Assembly (NCBI GenBank): GCA_964472505.1
Contig: CAYYQW010000007.1
Coordinates: 17,182 to 81,181 of the forward strand
Source of the DNA: JAYEIA01 sp964472505
GTDB taxonomy: Bacteria; Bacteroidota; Bacteroidia; Bacteroidales; JAADGE01
DNA length: 64,000 nt
Direction: 5' to 3'
In this document: piece by piece, positions 44,231 through 54,500 of the stretch
Layout: every line of letters starts with the position of its first letter
How positions within the stretch are numbered: position 1 is the stretch's first letter
Position numbers and translations under genes: made by a program
The notes under the pieces: generated by a model
The model's database searches: none
What the model was told of the DNA's origin: nothing
What the model saw: only the letters and a program-made list of their open reading frames with translations

Positions 44231-45304
44231 CTAATCCCTCAATTCTTCAGGTTTCATATCATTGCTGACTTCTATTTGGTTTCCGTCTTTGTCGAATGCT
44301 ACAATAAAGGGTTCTTCGTGCGGGTAATTAAATGTTCTGCTTTGCATTAAAGTCTCTAAAAACTGATGCGCCGAAGCATAGTCCGTAAAATTGCCGACAC
44401 GGTATTTATAATAATCCTCGGTATAAACGCTTGAAACTTGCGAGGGATCATAGTAGTAGGCTCTGATTCCTTCATCGGAAATGGGAATGCGAGAGGCTGC
44501 TATTTGCACTTTAAAGGTATAAAGCGATTCGGAGTTTTTGTTTCTCTCGGCTTCAATCCGAGCCAGTTCTTCCAGTTTTGCAATTTCTTCACGAGCAGCT
44601 CTAACATATCTTCCTTGCGGAAAATCTTGAAGGTATGTATTGTAAGCACTTATGGTATGTTCTCTTTTAGCTTTTTGCCAAGCTGCATTATCGCGCTCAT
44701 CTGCTTCTCTTTTTTTGCTTTGTTCCAAATACAGCGCCATGGCTTCAAACTGTTTGCTCAGGGCGTCTTCTTGCGCTCTTTGTGCACTGTTTATATTCGA
44801 CAAAAGCGATGAATGCGATACATCTTTTTTGTAATCCCTACGGCTTTCGGCTTCATCATATTTGGCAAGCATTTTTTCGGCATTATTGATTTCACTCAAA
44901 GCTTCTTCGTTTAAGCTAAGAGCTCTGCTTTCATCATTTTCGTAATAAAAATCCAGCGATTCAATTAAGTCCGAATAAACTTGAACAGCAACAGCATAGG
45001 ATTTTTGCCTTAGATTTTCGGCCTTAGTACGGAATTTTTTTGCCTCCCAGGTTTTTCGCTCATATTTTCGCTGATGTCTTTTTTTGCTTGAATTCTTAAA
45101 TTTGGAATACTCGGATTCAATGACTTCAGCTTTAGTGATATAACTGCTTATGCGGCTGAGGCCGCGTTCGGCTTTCTCAATTTCTTCTAATTGAGCCGGG
45201 CTCATTTCATATGTAATGTCCTCGAACAGCAAGTTTTGTGCACCAGCAAATCCGAATAAGAACAAAAATCCCACAATAAAAAGAAAATGCTTTGTCGTAT
45301 GCAT
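44231..45304 (-). CDS. Secreted coiled-coil protein with a SPOR-like C-terminal domain
   Basis: 357 aa. Signal peptide to about FGFAGAQ. Residues ~35-240 are strongly helical and charged (EKAERGLSRISSYITKAEVIESEYSKF, ALSKQFEAMALYLEQSKKREADERD), then a motif like DFPQGRYVRAAREEIAKLEE as in TPR/PorE-type proteins, and a C-terminal YTFKVQIAASRIPISDEGIR ... YKYRVGNFTDYASAHQFLETL that matches the SPOR pattern for denuded-peptidoglycan binding. A role at the cell wall is likely. The ATG at 45304 begins the signal peptide. Confidence 0.65.
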   Translation of the reverse strand: MHTTKHFLFIVGFLFLFGFAGAQNLLFEDITYEMSPAQLEEIEKAERGLSRISSYITKAEVIESEYSKFKNSSKKRHQRKYERKTWEAKKFRTKAENLRQKSYAVAVQVYSDLIESLDFYYENDESRALSLNEEALSEINNAEKMLAKYDEAESRRDYKKDVSHSSLLSNINSAQRAQEDALSKQFEAMALYLEQSKKREADERDNAAWQKAKREHTISAYNTYLQDFPQGRYVRAAREEIAKLEELARIEAERNKNSESLYTFKVQIAASRIPISDEGIRAYYYDPSQVSSVYTEDYYKYRVGNFTDYASAHQFLETLMQSRTFNYPHEEPFIVAFDKDGNQIEVSNDMKPEELRD

Positions 45305-45376
45305 AATGTTTAGTTTTAGAGTTATCAGCAGCAAATTTCAGCCGCTTTAATTTTAGTTTTGTTTATTAATTCTGTT

Positions 45377-45934
45377 TTACTTAATGATTCGTTTAGGGTT
45401 TTGATTGATGAAAGCTTTCCAGCTTCCGGCTTTTTTATTATTTTGCGCAGCGCCGCTTTTTCTGTAGCTTTGACAGAGGGCTACGGCCAGTCCGTCGGTG
45501 GCATCCATGGTAAGCCCTGATATTTCTTGTTTGAAAATTTGCTCTAAAAATGCAGCCACTTGTTCTTTGGAGGCATTTCCGTTTCCGGTTACGGCCATTT
45601 TAACTTTCCGAGGCGAATATTCATACACTTCCAAATTGCGACTAAGCGCTGCCGCAATGGCTACACCTTGCGATTTTCCCAGCTTAAGCATCGATTGTAC
45701 ATTCTTTCCGAAAAAGGGTGCTTCTATGGCAAATTCGCTTATTTTGTATTCATCGATAAGATGTACGGTTTGTTTGAAAATCTGTTTGAGCTTTTCGTTG
45801 ACTGCCGTAATTTTTCGTAAATCAATAATACCGCAGGCGGTCAATACGGGTTGATTTTTGCTTGCGTTTACTATCCCGTAGCCGGTTACGGCTGTTCCGG
45901 GGTCAATACCCAATACAATTCTTTCGGCGCTCAT
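45377..45934 (-). CDS. ruvC: Crossover junction endodeoxyribonuclease RuvC
   Basis: 185 aa, slightly longer than E. coli RuvC (173). The four acidic active-site residues are present: Asp11 in LGIDPGTAVTGYGIV, Glu71 in EFAIEAPFFGKNVQS, and Asp144/Asp147 in MDATDGLAVALC. It resolves Holliday junctions with RuvAB, whose genes are not in the window. The ATG at 45934 was preferred to a GTG two codons upstream. Confidence 0.97.
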   Translation of the reverse strand: MSAERIVLGIDPGTAVTGYGIVNASKNQPVLTACGIIDLRKITAVNEKLKQIFKQTVHLIDEYKISEFAIEAPFFGKNVQSMLKLGKSQGVAIAAALSRNLEVYEYSPRKVKMAVTGNGNASKEQVAAFLEQIFKQEISGLTMDATDGLAVALCQSYRKSGAAQNNKKAGSWKAFINQNPKRIIK

Positions 45935-45979
45935 GCTCACAGTTTTATAAAGACAAATTTAATGTATTTATTGAATAAT

Positions 45980-46873
45980 TTAAACTTTTCTGCGCTTTTT
46001 GCCGGCCAATTGCCCCAAAAGAATGCCCGCACCGATAAAAACGACCCCAATATATGTGGTATAATAGAGTTCTTCGCCCAGAATGAAATGTATAAAAATC
46101 AAAGCCAGAAAAGGCGAAAGGAAAACAAAATGGCTGATCTTATCGCTGGATTCAGTTAGCTGTAAAGCACGCATCCAAAGATAAAAGGTAAAGCCTACTT
46201 CAAAAAAACCGACATAGCCTACGGCCAAAATGCCGTTGAACTCGGGAATGCTGAAATCGGAAAACAAACTGACTGCAATTCCGAGATAAATAAAGCCAAA
46301 AAGAAAATTCCAAAACAGTTTTTTGGACTCTTCACGCCGGTCTTTTTTACTAAAAATCCAACCCAATGCCCAAATGATTGAGCTGCCGGCAGCCAATGAA
46401 GCACCCAAAACATCGTTGGGATTAAAATTTTGAAACTCACCTTTGGAAGCAATAATGAACACTCCGACAAAACCTACAATTACCGATACAAAACCCAGAG
46501 GTTTAATCTTTTCGCCCAGCAGCGGTGCCGAAAAAAGCACCAGCATCACCGGCCACAAATAATTGAGCGGTTGCGCCAATTGAGCATCCGTTAAATCATA
46601 GGCCTGAAGCAACACGGCATAATATAAAAAGGGGTTTAAAAATCCGCCCAAAAGTGATTGCTTCAGCTCCGAGCGGTTAGTTTTTAGTAAATCGCGAATA
46701 TTTCCTTTCAAAAATGAGATAATTCCGAAAATGATAATTCCGATTCCGGATGCAAAAAATATCAATTGCAAAGGTTCGGTATAGCGTAAAGCTATTTTAA
46801 AAGCCGTACCGATGGTGGACCACAGAACAATGGCCGAAAGTGCGTAAATGTATGCTTGGTGTTGTTGTTTCAT
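45980..46873 (-). CDS. EamA-family (DMT superfamily) transporter
   Basis: 297 aa with ten hydrophobic helices in two EamA halves. Typical features are IYALSAIVLWSTIGTAFKIALRY in the first helix, DAQLAQPLNYLWPVMLVLFSAPLLGEKI at the end of the first half, and SDKISHFVFLSPFLALIFIHFILGEEL near the end of the second. A lysine/arginine-rich tail (GKKRRKV) follows. These are drug/metabolite exporters or amino-acid permeases with unpredictable substrate. The ATG at 46873 starts MKQQHQAYIYAL; the longer frame is not needed. Confidence 0.9.
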   Translation of the reverse strand: MKQQHQAYIYALSAIVLWSTIGTAFKIALRYTEPLQLIFFASGIGIIIFGIISFLKGNIRDLLKTNRSELKQSLLGGFLNPFLYYAVLLQAYDLTDAQLAQPLNYLWPVMLVLFSAPLLGEKIKPLGFVSVIVGFVGVFIIASKGEFQNFNPNDVLGASLAAGSSIIWALGWIFSKKDRREESKKLFWNFLFGFIYLGIAVSLFSDFSIPEFNGILAVGYVGFFEVGFTFYLWMRALQLTESSDKISHFVFLSPFLALIFIHFILGEELYYTTYIGVVFIGAGILLGQLAGKKRRKV

Positions 46874-46956
46874 GCTTGTAAAGGAATGACTTTTGAGTGA
46901 AAAATAAAAACATGAGAACAAAAATAATAAAGTCGGTTATTTTTTTTAAAAATAGT

Positions 46957-46986
46957 TTGCTATTTAAAATATCTCTTTTATATTTG
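46957..46986 (+). promoter_or_regulatory. Promoter of the tRNA-Phe gene
   Basis: TTG at 46957-46959 and TATATTTG at 46979-46986 with exactly 19 nt between, 15 bp upstream of the tRNA 5' end. It is the best consensus match in the window. Confidence 0.8.
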
Positions 46987-47001
46987 CATCCGCTTTACAG
47001 G

Positions 47002-47166
<165 letters not shown>

Positions 47167-47167
47167 C

Positions 47168-47198
47168 AAGCCGATTCGGAAACGAGTCGGCTTTTTTT
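47168..47198 (+). terminator. tRNA-Phe terminator, part of the left direct repeat
   Basis: AAGCCGA and TCGGCTT pair around TTCGGAAACGAG and are followed by seven T. The same sequence, with the stem altered by T to G and without the T7, recurs at 55887-55911. Confidence 0.85.
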
Positions 47199-47309
47199 GT
47201 GCTCGGATTTTCAGTATAAGAAACCTTTTCTTAAAAGAGTACGGGCTTGGTGTTTGGATTTGTAAAGTTTAAAAAAGCGTAGTCCGTAAACTATGCTTAG
47301 CGGTATTCT

Positions 47310-48182
47310 TTAAGTAAATAAAACCTTATCAGTCAATAATCTGAAATAATCCGCTGTCCAAAATTCAAATATTCTGTGGTCTTTAATGAAGGGCTTAACT
47401 TCTTCAATTGCTTTTTCGATATTTAACGTGTCAATTTTGTTATTCATTAGTTCGACAAAACGTTTTTGGTCAAGTACACTTTCTTTTTCAAAATCACCAC
47501 TTTCTGTCATTCTTTCCTTCAAGTGTTCAAGATTTAGTTTTGCCTTATTTTTCACATACCATTCAAAGTCATACCAATCCCGACCTTTTACACGTGTTTT
47601 CCATTTTCTGCATAATACGGCATGCATCTTTCCGGCATAAAGATTAGGCAATGTCATTGAAACGACGTTAAAAGTTACCGGCATTAATAATGTTTTTGCT
47701 TCCGTTTGGAAATTGAGTGGCGGATTTACATCAACTTCAATTTTTATTCTTATTTTTTTATGATAATTGATACCTGAAAGAATACTCTGTAAATCCTCAG
47801 TCTTCACATCAATTGTGTGTATTGATGTATCAGTTTTCAAAAAAGCAGATTCGATATTTGATGATCTGCTTTTTTTCTTCTTTTTTCGCAACTCAACACT
47901 TACACCGTGAGCATTAAATTCGTTTGAAATGTATTTAAAATAATTCTCAATATTAAAATCTGTATTTTTTTCGGTGAGTGAAAAATCTAAATCTTCCGAG
48001 AACCGGTTTAAACCATATAAAACGCGTAATGAAGTACCTCCGTAAAAAGCGGCTTTATTAAAAAATCCGCCTCGAAATAAGCCCAATAATGTGATTTCCT
48101 GAAAAATTTCTTTGAGTGCATTTACGATATCATTCTCTGAATTAATATCATATTTATCTAACATCTGCTTTATAATGCTCAT
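47310..48182 (-). CDS. abiEii: AbiEii-type nucleotidyltransferase toxin
   Basis: 290 aa. The NTase signature GGTSLRVLYGLNRFSEDLDF (residues 48-67) holds the GS-like pair and the two metal-binding Asp (64, 66), and VDVNPPLNF contributes the third acidic residue. LPNLYAGKMHAVLCRKWKTRVKGRDWYDFEWYV is the conserved helix of the AbiEii/AbiGii group. These toxins transfer nucleotides to tRNA acceptor ends in characterised relatives and cause abortive infection or plasmid maintenance. Its ATG overlaps the antitoxin's stop by 4 bp, the usual abiE coupling. Confidence 0.92.
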   Translation of the reverse strand: MSIIKQMLDKYDINSENDIVNALKEIFQEITLLGLFRGGFFNKAAFYGGTSLRVLYGLNRFSEDLDFSLTEKNTDFNIENYFKYISNEFNAHGVSVELRKKKKKSRSSNIESAFLKTDTSIHTIDVKTEDLQSILSGINYHKKIRIKIEVDVNPPLNFQTEAKTLLMPVTFNVVSMTLPNLYAGKMHAVLCRKWKTRVKGRDWYDFEWYVKNKAKLNLEHLKERMTESGDFEKESVLDQKRFVELMNNKIDTLNIEKAIEEVKPFIKDHRIFEFWTADYFRLLTDKVLFT

Positions 48183-48826
48183 AATTCCTTTATTATATTT
48201 AGCAGTATATTTATTTTTTTTGATTTTGAAATTTGATAATATTCGAGAAATATATCCGAATTTAAGCCTTCCAAGTCGTCCGTGTCAATTCTTAAATCAT
48301 TCTCTAAAAAGTCTATCATTCCCGTTTTTGAACTTAACTCAAGCCCTGATGTTAAATATACTTTATCACAGAGTGCTTTCTCCTTACCGGCGATAAGAAA
48401 ATTTGCATATTTTAGTCTTTCAATGGTTATACCAAGCCTAAACAACTCATTTCTAATTTGTTTGTATGAAAAGATGCCTATGTCAGTTTTGAAAACTTTT
48501 GAACGCTTGCTTGTAATTGCAGTAATTTCATGAACCGATTCGGGAATCAGGCCATAAAAATGCAAAGCATAATCAAGTGATATATAGGATGGAGAGGCTA
48601 ACAAAAGATTTGAAACAAGCTCTTTTGATATAATATTTTTGGTAATTTGTGAATTGTGGACATAAAGTCCCTTTTTAATTGTTTTAAGAATATTTTTCTT
48701 TCTTAAATCAGCTATTTTGTTATTGATATTCTCATAATTCATATTTTTCAATATGCTTTTTAAAGTAGCATAATCAATAATATGAGTTTTGTATTCCGAT
48801 AATTTATTTTCTATTAATAAATCCAT
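48179..48826 (-). CDS. abiEi: AbiEi-type antitoxin (type IV)
   Basis: 215 aa. The N-terminal ~75 residues form a winged helix (YATLKSILKNMNYENINNKIADLRKKNILKTIKKGLYV); the rest includes PSYISLDYALHFYGLIPESVHEITAITSKRSKVF and AGKEKALCDKVYLT, both typical of AbiEi. It represses its own promoter and neutralises AbiEii without direct binding in known systems. The upstream region carries three copies of AGATGTAAGA (48912-48961), candidate operator repeats, and the 27-nt motif shared with the 3.5-kb leader. Confidence 0.9.
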   Translation of the reverse strand: MDLLIENKLSEYKTHIIDYATLKSILKNMNYENINNKIADLRKKNILKTIKKGLYVHNSQITKNIISKELVSNLLLASPSYISLDYALHFYGLIPESVHEITAITSKRSKVFKTDIGIFSYKQIRNELFRLGITIERLKYANFLIAGKEKALCDKVYLTSGLELSSKTGMIDFLENDLRIDTDDLEGLNSDIFLEYYQISKSKKINILLNIIKEL

Positions 48827-48911
48827 ATTTCACATTGCATTTGCATAGATAATACCGATAATGAGTATTATCTGTGCAAATATAGTTAATTGCTGTGAAT
48901 TTTACAAGAAT

Positions 48912-48995
48912 ATCAGATGTAAGATATAATGAGATGTAAGATATAAGTATTGAGATGTAAGACGTTGATGCCTGAATAAGGTTGACCGTTGTTAA
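48912..48995 (-). promoter_or_regulatory. Repeat-rich region upstream of abiEi
   Basis: Three AGATGTAAGA repeats, two of them followed by TATAA, lie at 48912-48961. Next to them, 48969-48995 is 25/27 identical (in reverse complement) to 3500-3526. The 48827-49136 spacer has no gene. Direct repeats here would suit binding of the AbiEi antitoxin. Confidence 0.45.
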
Positions 48996-49136
48996 CATTG
49001 AAAAAACTGTGCGTCTGAATCCGGCAGTTTTTTAATTGTGAAGTAAAAACTTGGTAAAAACAAACGGAATTTTGGCATAAGGGTAGAAAAGGAGAAAAAC
49101 GTAGGTTGGAAGCTACGCTTATCGAAGGTTCATACC

Positions 49137-50021
49137 TTATTCAATTTTTATTAATTCTTTATATTTAACTATTCTCTTTCCTGATTTTGAATCCCAAATT
49201 CCTGGCCCATTTTCAGTGAACTTCAACTTGAAGTCAATTTCATTATTAATATCATGCTTGTTTTTCAGCAATTGTTCTACTGACTTCTTATTCTCCTTAA
49301 TTGTTTTTTCATTTATGCGCATCCAACTATAAAACTCGCTTACTCTTAAACTAACATCTACGCTGCGACCTGATGTTACAACTCCTAAACCTGGAGAAAA
49401 TACAATTTTACCATTAACTTTAATGAGTCCCTCATTAACTCCCTTTTTTCGAAATAAAAATCTTTCCGATGTGTTCAAATGTTTTGATATGTCAATAATT
49501 TCATTTGCTTCATTAAGAATCCCTTGCCAATTATTATCAATTATTTCTAATAGTCTTTTATCTGCAAAAACGTCTTTCGGAGGATGCTTATCAATGTCAA
49601 TAAACAAGGCTTTTTCCTTATCTACATATGCAAACAATATTTTCTTTGTCCTATCATTGAAATATTCATGTTTTGTTCTTTTTGTCGACAAATGAAAATG
49701 ATAAATATTCCAGTCATATATTAAATAATCATTCACATAATGATTAAATAATTTGGTACTTTGGTGTCTATTGGTATCCTCTCCTTTTTCTAATAATTTT
49801 TTAAGATGTAAAATGATATTATAGTGCTTCTCCTTATTCTCTATTCTGGCTTGTAGTTCCTTGGATAATTGAACTTTCCTCGGTAATTGATAAATATATT
49901 TTTTGTATATTGTAAACAAGTTCGTTAGGTCTTTTCCTAAATCACCGGTGAATTTATAGTTAATTCTTAAATTACTGAACTCGGATTTTATGTATTCTCG
50001 AATGTCGTTTTCAAAATTCAT
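49137..50021 (-). CDS. Unknown protein in the defence island
   Basis: 294 aa, no signal peptide or membrane helix. The centre is distinctive: NHYVNDYLIYDWNIYHFHLSTKRTKHEYF, then KILFAYVDKEKALFIDIDKHPPKDVFADKRLLEIIDNNW. A His-x-His in the first block, a strand ending FIDI and a DKHP motif would suit a metal-dependent nuclease-like fold, but I cannot assign a family. The C-terminal third (VNGKIVFSPGLGVVTSGRSVDVSLRVSEFYSWM) looks like a second domain. Position in the island, same strand as its neighbours, points to defence. Confidence 0.5.
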   Translation of the reverse strand: MNFENDIREYIKSEFSNLRINYKFTGDLGKDLTNLFTIYKKYIYQLPRKVQLSKELQARIENKEKHYNIILHLKKLLEKGEDTNRHQSTKLFNHYVNDYLIYDWNIYHFHLSTKRTKHEYFNDRTKKILFAYVDKEKALFIDIDKHPPKDVFADKRLLEIIDNNWQGILNEANEIIDISKHLNTSERFLFRKKGVNEGLIKVNGKIVFSPGLGVVTSGRSVDVSLRVSEFYSWMRINEKTIKENKKSVEQLLKNKHDINNEIDFKLKFTENGPGIWDSKSGKRIVKYKELIKIE

Positions 50022-50049
50022 TGTAGGTTGTTTCTTTAACTCAATATTT

Positions 50050-51444
50050 TTATCGAATTTCAGTATTTAATTTCCAATCGTCTATCTCCATTAAATTTAG
50101 AATTAGTATTCCGCTAATTCTGTACAGTAATATATTCGCTTTACGTAGAAGTTCTAAATTTATTTTATCAACGCTTCCATGCGTTATGTCATTTCTTAAT
50201 TGCACAATTTTGCTTAGTTTAATCGGCAGTATCTTCACATCAATTCTATTGCTTATAAGTGAATCTTCGAGTTGTTTTTTAAGAGATTTTCGTTTGATAA
50301 TACCTTCAATTGAATTCCACTTGTTATTAAACAATTCTCGTTCTTTAGAATCAATGATTTTGGAAATGCCATCTCTCACTTCTATGAAAAAGCTTTTTAA
50401 CTCTTCATCTTTTTTTGAGAAATTCCAAAAAACTTGTTCCTCTTTTTTTTGTGGACAAATTTCAATAATATTATACCGTATCAAAAAAGCCGACGAACTA
50501 TCTACTAAAAGTGCCTGATTAAACTGCGTTATTGCTTTTGAAAGCAATTTGAAATTCCTTAAAGAACTTTTTGAACAACTTTCCTTTAAAAATTTTTCAA
50601 AACTCCAAAAAATTCCGAAACTCCATAGATTTGCGTTTTTCTCCTGATGGTTTGGTTTTGAAATATTTATTAAGGAAACTGTGGAGTCATGTAAGAAAAT
50701 TTTACGAATAGTATAATTAATTTTTACATGATAATAGAATGAAGCCAATAATAAAACCCAATCAGCATATAAGAGAGCTTCCTTTTCTGTAATATTTTCT
50801 TGGTATTTGAATTTAATTCTCGGAACTTTTTTGATTGTGGCGTTTCTTTTTTCATTTGTATCTTCCGGTAAAAAATAGAATTCCGGTTGAAAAGTAAATT
50901 TTTCAAGTTCAAATAACTTTGTTGTATTTTCCTTTCGCTTTATTTCAAATTTTCCGTCATTTTTGGGTTCCGTTTTTTGTCCCAAGATTCCATAAAAGGG
51001 TTCAACGACTCTAAAACCCTTGTCGTCTAAATAAAACTCAGCTGTATTCACTCTTTCCATATTAGGAGTAAAATACAACTTTACACTATCAAGTTTCAAT
51101 ATGATATATTTGTTTGCGCCTTCATAATAGTCAGGTCTTCTGTGAAGCGTAAGCCATGCAGATTCTGTGAAATCTGCTTTTTGAAGATATGTATTTGTAT
51201 AATTTTGTGTTGTTGTTGCTTTGACAAAAGACCCAAATTTTCCGGCTTCTATTGTGAACAACCATGCCTTTAATTTTTCATAAAAAAACGAACTGTCTTC
51301 AAGAAAAATTCTAAGTTCTATCTCCTCATGGCTTGTGTACAAATGGGCATGATAAATCTGATTAGTTTCTGTTTCATCTTCTGAGCCAAATGAATTGAAA
51401 TCGACATTCGGAAACTCAATATCTAAGCAATAATAGTCGTTCAT
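50050..51444 (-). CDS. HEPN-motif protein beside the type IIG-like enzyme (ApeA-like candidate)
   Basis: 464 aa. The N-terminal ~250 residues are beta-rich (LDIEFPNVDF..., SAWLTLHRRPDYYEG, KYIILKLDSVKLYF). The C-terminal ~180 residues are helical and contain VQLRNDITHGSVDK, a HEPN-type R-x4-H motif (Arg417, His422), followed by the usual long helix. HEPN domains with R-x4-6-H are RNases in many defence systems, and the N-terminal beta plus C-terminal HEPN layout resembles ApeA. The gene lies 58 bp downstream of the restriction-methyltransferase, in the same orientation. Either they form one system or they are two co-located defences. Confidence 0.6.
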   Translation of the reverse strand: MNDYYCLDIEFPNVDFNSFGSEDETETNQIYHAHLYTSHEEIELRIFLEDSSFFYEKLKAWLFTIEAGKFGSFVKATTTQNYTNTYLQKADFTESAWLTLHRRPDYYEGANKYIILKLDSVKLYFTPNMERVNTAEFYLDDKGFRVVEPFYGILGQKTEPKNDGKFEIKRKENTTKLFELEKFTFQPEFYFLPEDTNEKRNATIKKVPRIKFKYQENITEKEALLYADWVLLLASFYYHVKINYTIRKIFLHDSTVSLINISKPNHQEKNANLWSFGIFWSFEKFLKESCSKSSLRNFKLLSKAITQFNQALLVDSSSAFLIRYNIIEICPQKKEEQVFWNFSKKDEELKSFFIEVRDGISKIIDSKERELFNNKWNSIEGIIKRKSLKKQLEDSLISNRIDVKILPIKLSKIVQLRNDITHGSVDKINLELLRKANILLYRISGILILNLMEIDDWKLNTEIR

Positions 51445-51502
51445 TTTATTTCAATTTTTTCAATTTCTTTCATAAGTCTGTCCGTTTCCGTGAGGGCAAC
51501 AA

Positions 51503-54500
51503 TTATTTTATTTCTTTTTCTATCATGGCTATATCTTTTTCCGAAAGTTCGTAAAGTTTGTAAACTGCTGTATCTATCTGTTTTTCGGCGGTTTGTATAT
51601 CTGTTTTTATGGTTTCTAATTCTTTTGTGAGTTTTATTTCACGGTCGAAGTTATCTGTGGATTTGGCTTGCTTTAAAAGCTCGCTGTAATCCAATTCTTT
51701 TTGTTTGTTTTCAATTATTTGGCTGACTAAATCGGCTGTCTCTGTTTGTTTTTCGGTGTTTGGTTCAATTAAGGGCAAATTTAACAGCGGTGCTTTGTCA
51801 ATCTGATAATTATCGCCTTGCATTTTCCCTTTGTATTTCAACCAAAAAGCTATCAATTTACTGTTTAGCAAACCGGTTAAATATTTGAGATTTAACCTTT
51901 CCGGTTTTATTGAAAAATAAGTTTGTGAAACATAGCAGTCAAAATCTGTGAAAGTAAATGTCGGTCTTGCACATTTACGAACAGACATTATTTTTTCGCC
52001 TTTAAAAAACTTTTCTTCTCTTGCTCTGTGTAATCCATAGGGTCTATTATCAGATGTAATAACACTCTCAAACCTATCTAAATGCTTTTTTAAGTTCGGA
52101 TAAGGTTCAATTGTTTTCGGTTTTTTGAAACTTGAATCGGTATAAATTACCCAATATTTATTATTTGGTTGTCCATAAAAACGCCCTAATTCGTTTGTTG
52201 TGAAAAATGGTTTAACCAATTCCTTTTCTTTTTCGCTTAAATCCAGACTTTTATATTCCGTTTCACTTAAATTAAAAATTCCTTCGCCAACCTTAAATTC
52301 TTTGCCTAAAATTTCTTTATTCTTCTTATTTAAGAAATCTTGTGGCGGAACAATTCCTTGCGCCACTTCCTTTTTATCCAACGTAAAATTCTGTTTTTCT
52401 GCAATTTTATCAATTACTTTACCAACGGAAGCGTTAATAAAATGGAGAGTTTTGTTTAGATATTCCTGCTTGTCTATTTTTGTTGTAAAATACTGAAAAT
52501 GCTCGTCTTCTGCTTTTTCTAAAAATTGCTGATTGGTGGTGTGGTCTATTTTGCTGTCGATAATTTTTGAGTATTCAAATTCGTAGTTTTCGTTATCATC
52601 TGTGCGTTGCATGATGTAAATCATGGTTTGTATACCGGCAGTGTCGAATACTTTAAAATTACCAAAGTCTATAAATTCAATTAATTTTCCTTTGTCTAAC
52701 ACAATATTTCGGAATTTTGATGCGCCCGAATTAGTTATCCAGTTGTTTGGGGCAATGTAGCCGATTAAACCGCTGTCTTTTTTTACAATTTCCAAAGCCA
52801 ATGCACCGAAAAAATACCATAAATCCATTTTGCCCTGATAGCAATAATGCTCGTGTAAGCCTGTAAATGCTTGTCGGTTGGTGTATTCTTTTATGTAAGG
52901 CGGATTTCCGATAACGACATCAAAACCGCCGTTTTGCATAATATCGGCAAATTCATCTTTCCAGTTGAAGGATTTTCGATAATTCAACATGGTTTCATCA
53001 ACCAATGAATTGCCTACTTTTATATTATTGTTCAGGTGCGAAAGTTTGCGCCCTTTTTGTGCGGTGCGTAACCAAAGTGAAAGTTTGGCAATTTCTACGC
53101 TTTCCTGATTGATGTCCACGCCAAACAAGTTGTTTTCTAAAATTGCTTTGTCCGTATCGAACAAACCAATGGCATCGCCGGTAAGTTCGGCAATAATTTC
53201 GTCCATTTTATGGTGTTCGGTTATCAAAAAATTCAATGCCTGATTAAGAAATGCGCCACTTCCGCAAGCGGGGTCAACTATTTTTAACGACAACAACCAG
53301 TCTTTATAGGCTGTGAGCTTTTCAAACAATTCTTTGCCTTTTTTGCTTAATCCTTTTTTAGCTTGGTAAGTTTCATCAAACTCAATGTCAAAAATTCCTT
53401 CTTCTTTGCGCTTTTGTTCGCATAATTTACCCAATGTATTTTCAACAATATATTGCGTGATATATTTGGGCGTATAAAAAACACCGTCTTTTTTGCGCCT
53501 TGATGTTTTTACAACTTTTACATCATCGGTTTCAGACAGTTGTTTTTCAACTTCTTCAATTTCGTTGAGCGAATGCTCAAAAATATGCCCTAAAATATTT
53601 ACATCAACTTCGGTATTAAAATCATAAGCCGATAGTTTAAGGCTGTCGTTTTTCAGGATTTCATCATCAATCGTAATGCTGTCTAAAATTTCATCGGGAG
53701 CAAACAATCCGCCGTTGTATGCCGGAATATCATCGGTCGATTTTTTGCCTTTTCTCCCTTTATTCATGTATCCGAAATACTGTTTGTAAATATCGTAAAG
53801 CGGTTTATATGCGTCTTCTTCAACAAGTTTATCGTATCGTTCAATAATTCTCGATATTGAATTTGCAGGTAAAAGTCCGCTGTCTTCGGCAAAAAAGATA
53901 AACAATAAGCGGTCTAAAAGTTTTTGCGATTTCTCGAAAAGCGTAAGTTTATCGTATTGCGGATTGTTTTTTATGAGGTTGTCAAATATTTTGTATTTAA
54001 AATCGGAATAATCGTTATACAGATTTTCAGAAACTTTTTGTTCGTGAAAACGAGTTTCATTTTTCAGGGTTTGAGGCAGGTCGGCAAATATGTTTTCTTT
54101 GCTCAAAATCAGATACAACAAATCAAAATCGGCTCTTTGAAGCGCAAACAAATCAAATTCTTCATATTCATTGGCATAATCAATGTAAAACCGCAGTTTC
54201 TGAAAATTAGAGGTAATCACATATTTACAACCGGGTTGATTGTTTTTGTAATTAAAGGCCTGCTGTGTAATGCTTGTTAAATCTTTGGTTTTGGTTGATT
54301 TTAGTTCGATTACGGCAAGCACTTTTTCATTATGCAAAATCGCGCCGTCTGCTTTTTTCCCGTCCGTAACATTTTTCTTTTCTCTTACAAGATTGAAATT
54401 ATCTTTCGGTTTTAGAGTATAACCAAACACTTTTTCAAAAATATCCTGCAGAAATTGTGTTTGATACTCCTCCTCCTTCAGCGTTTTTATTTGCTTAATT

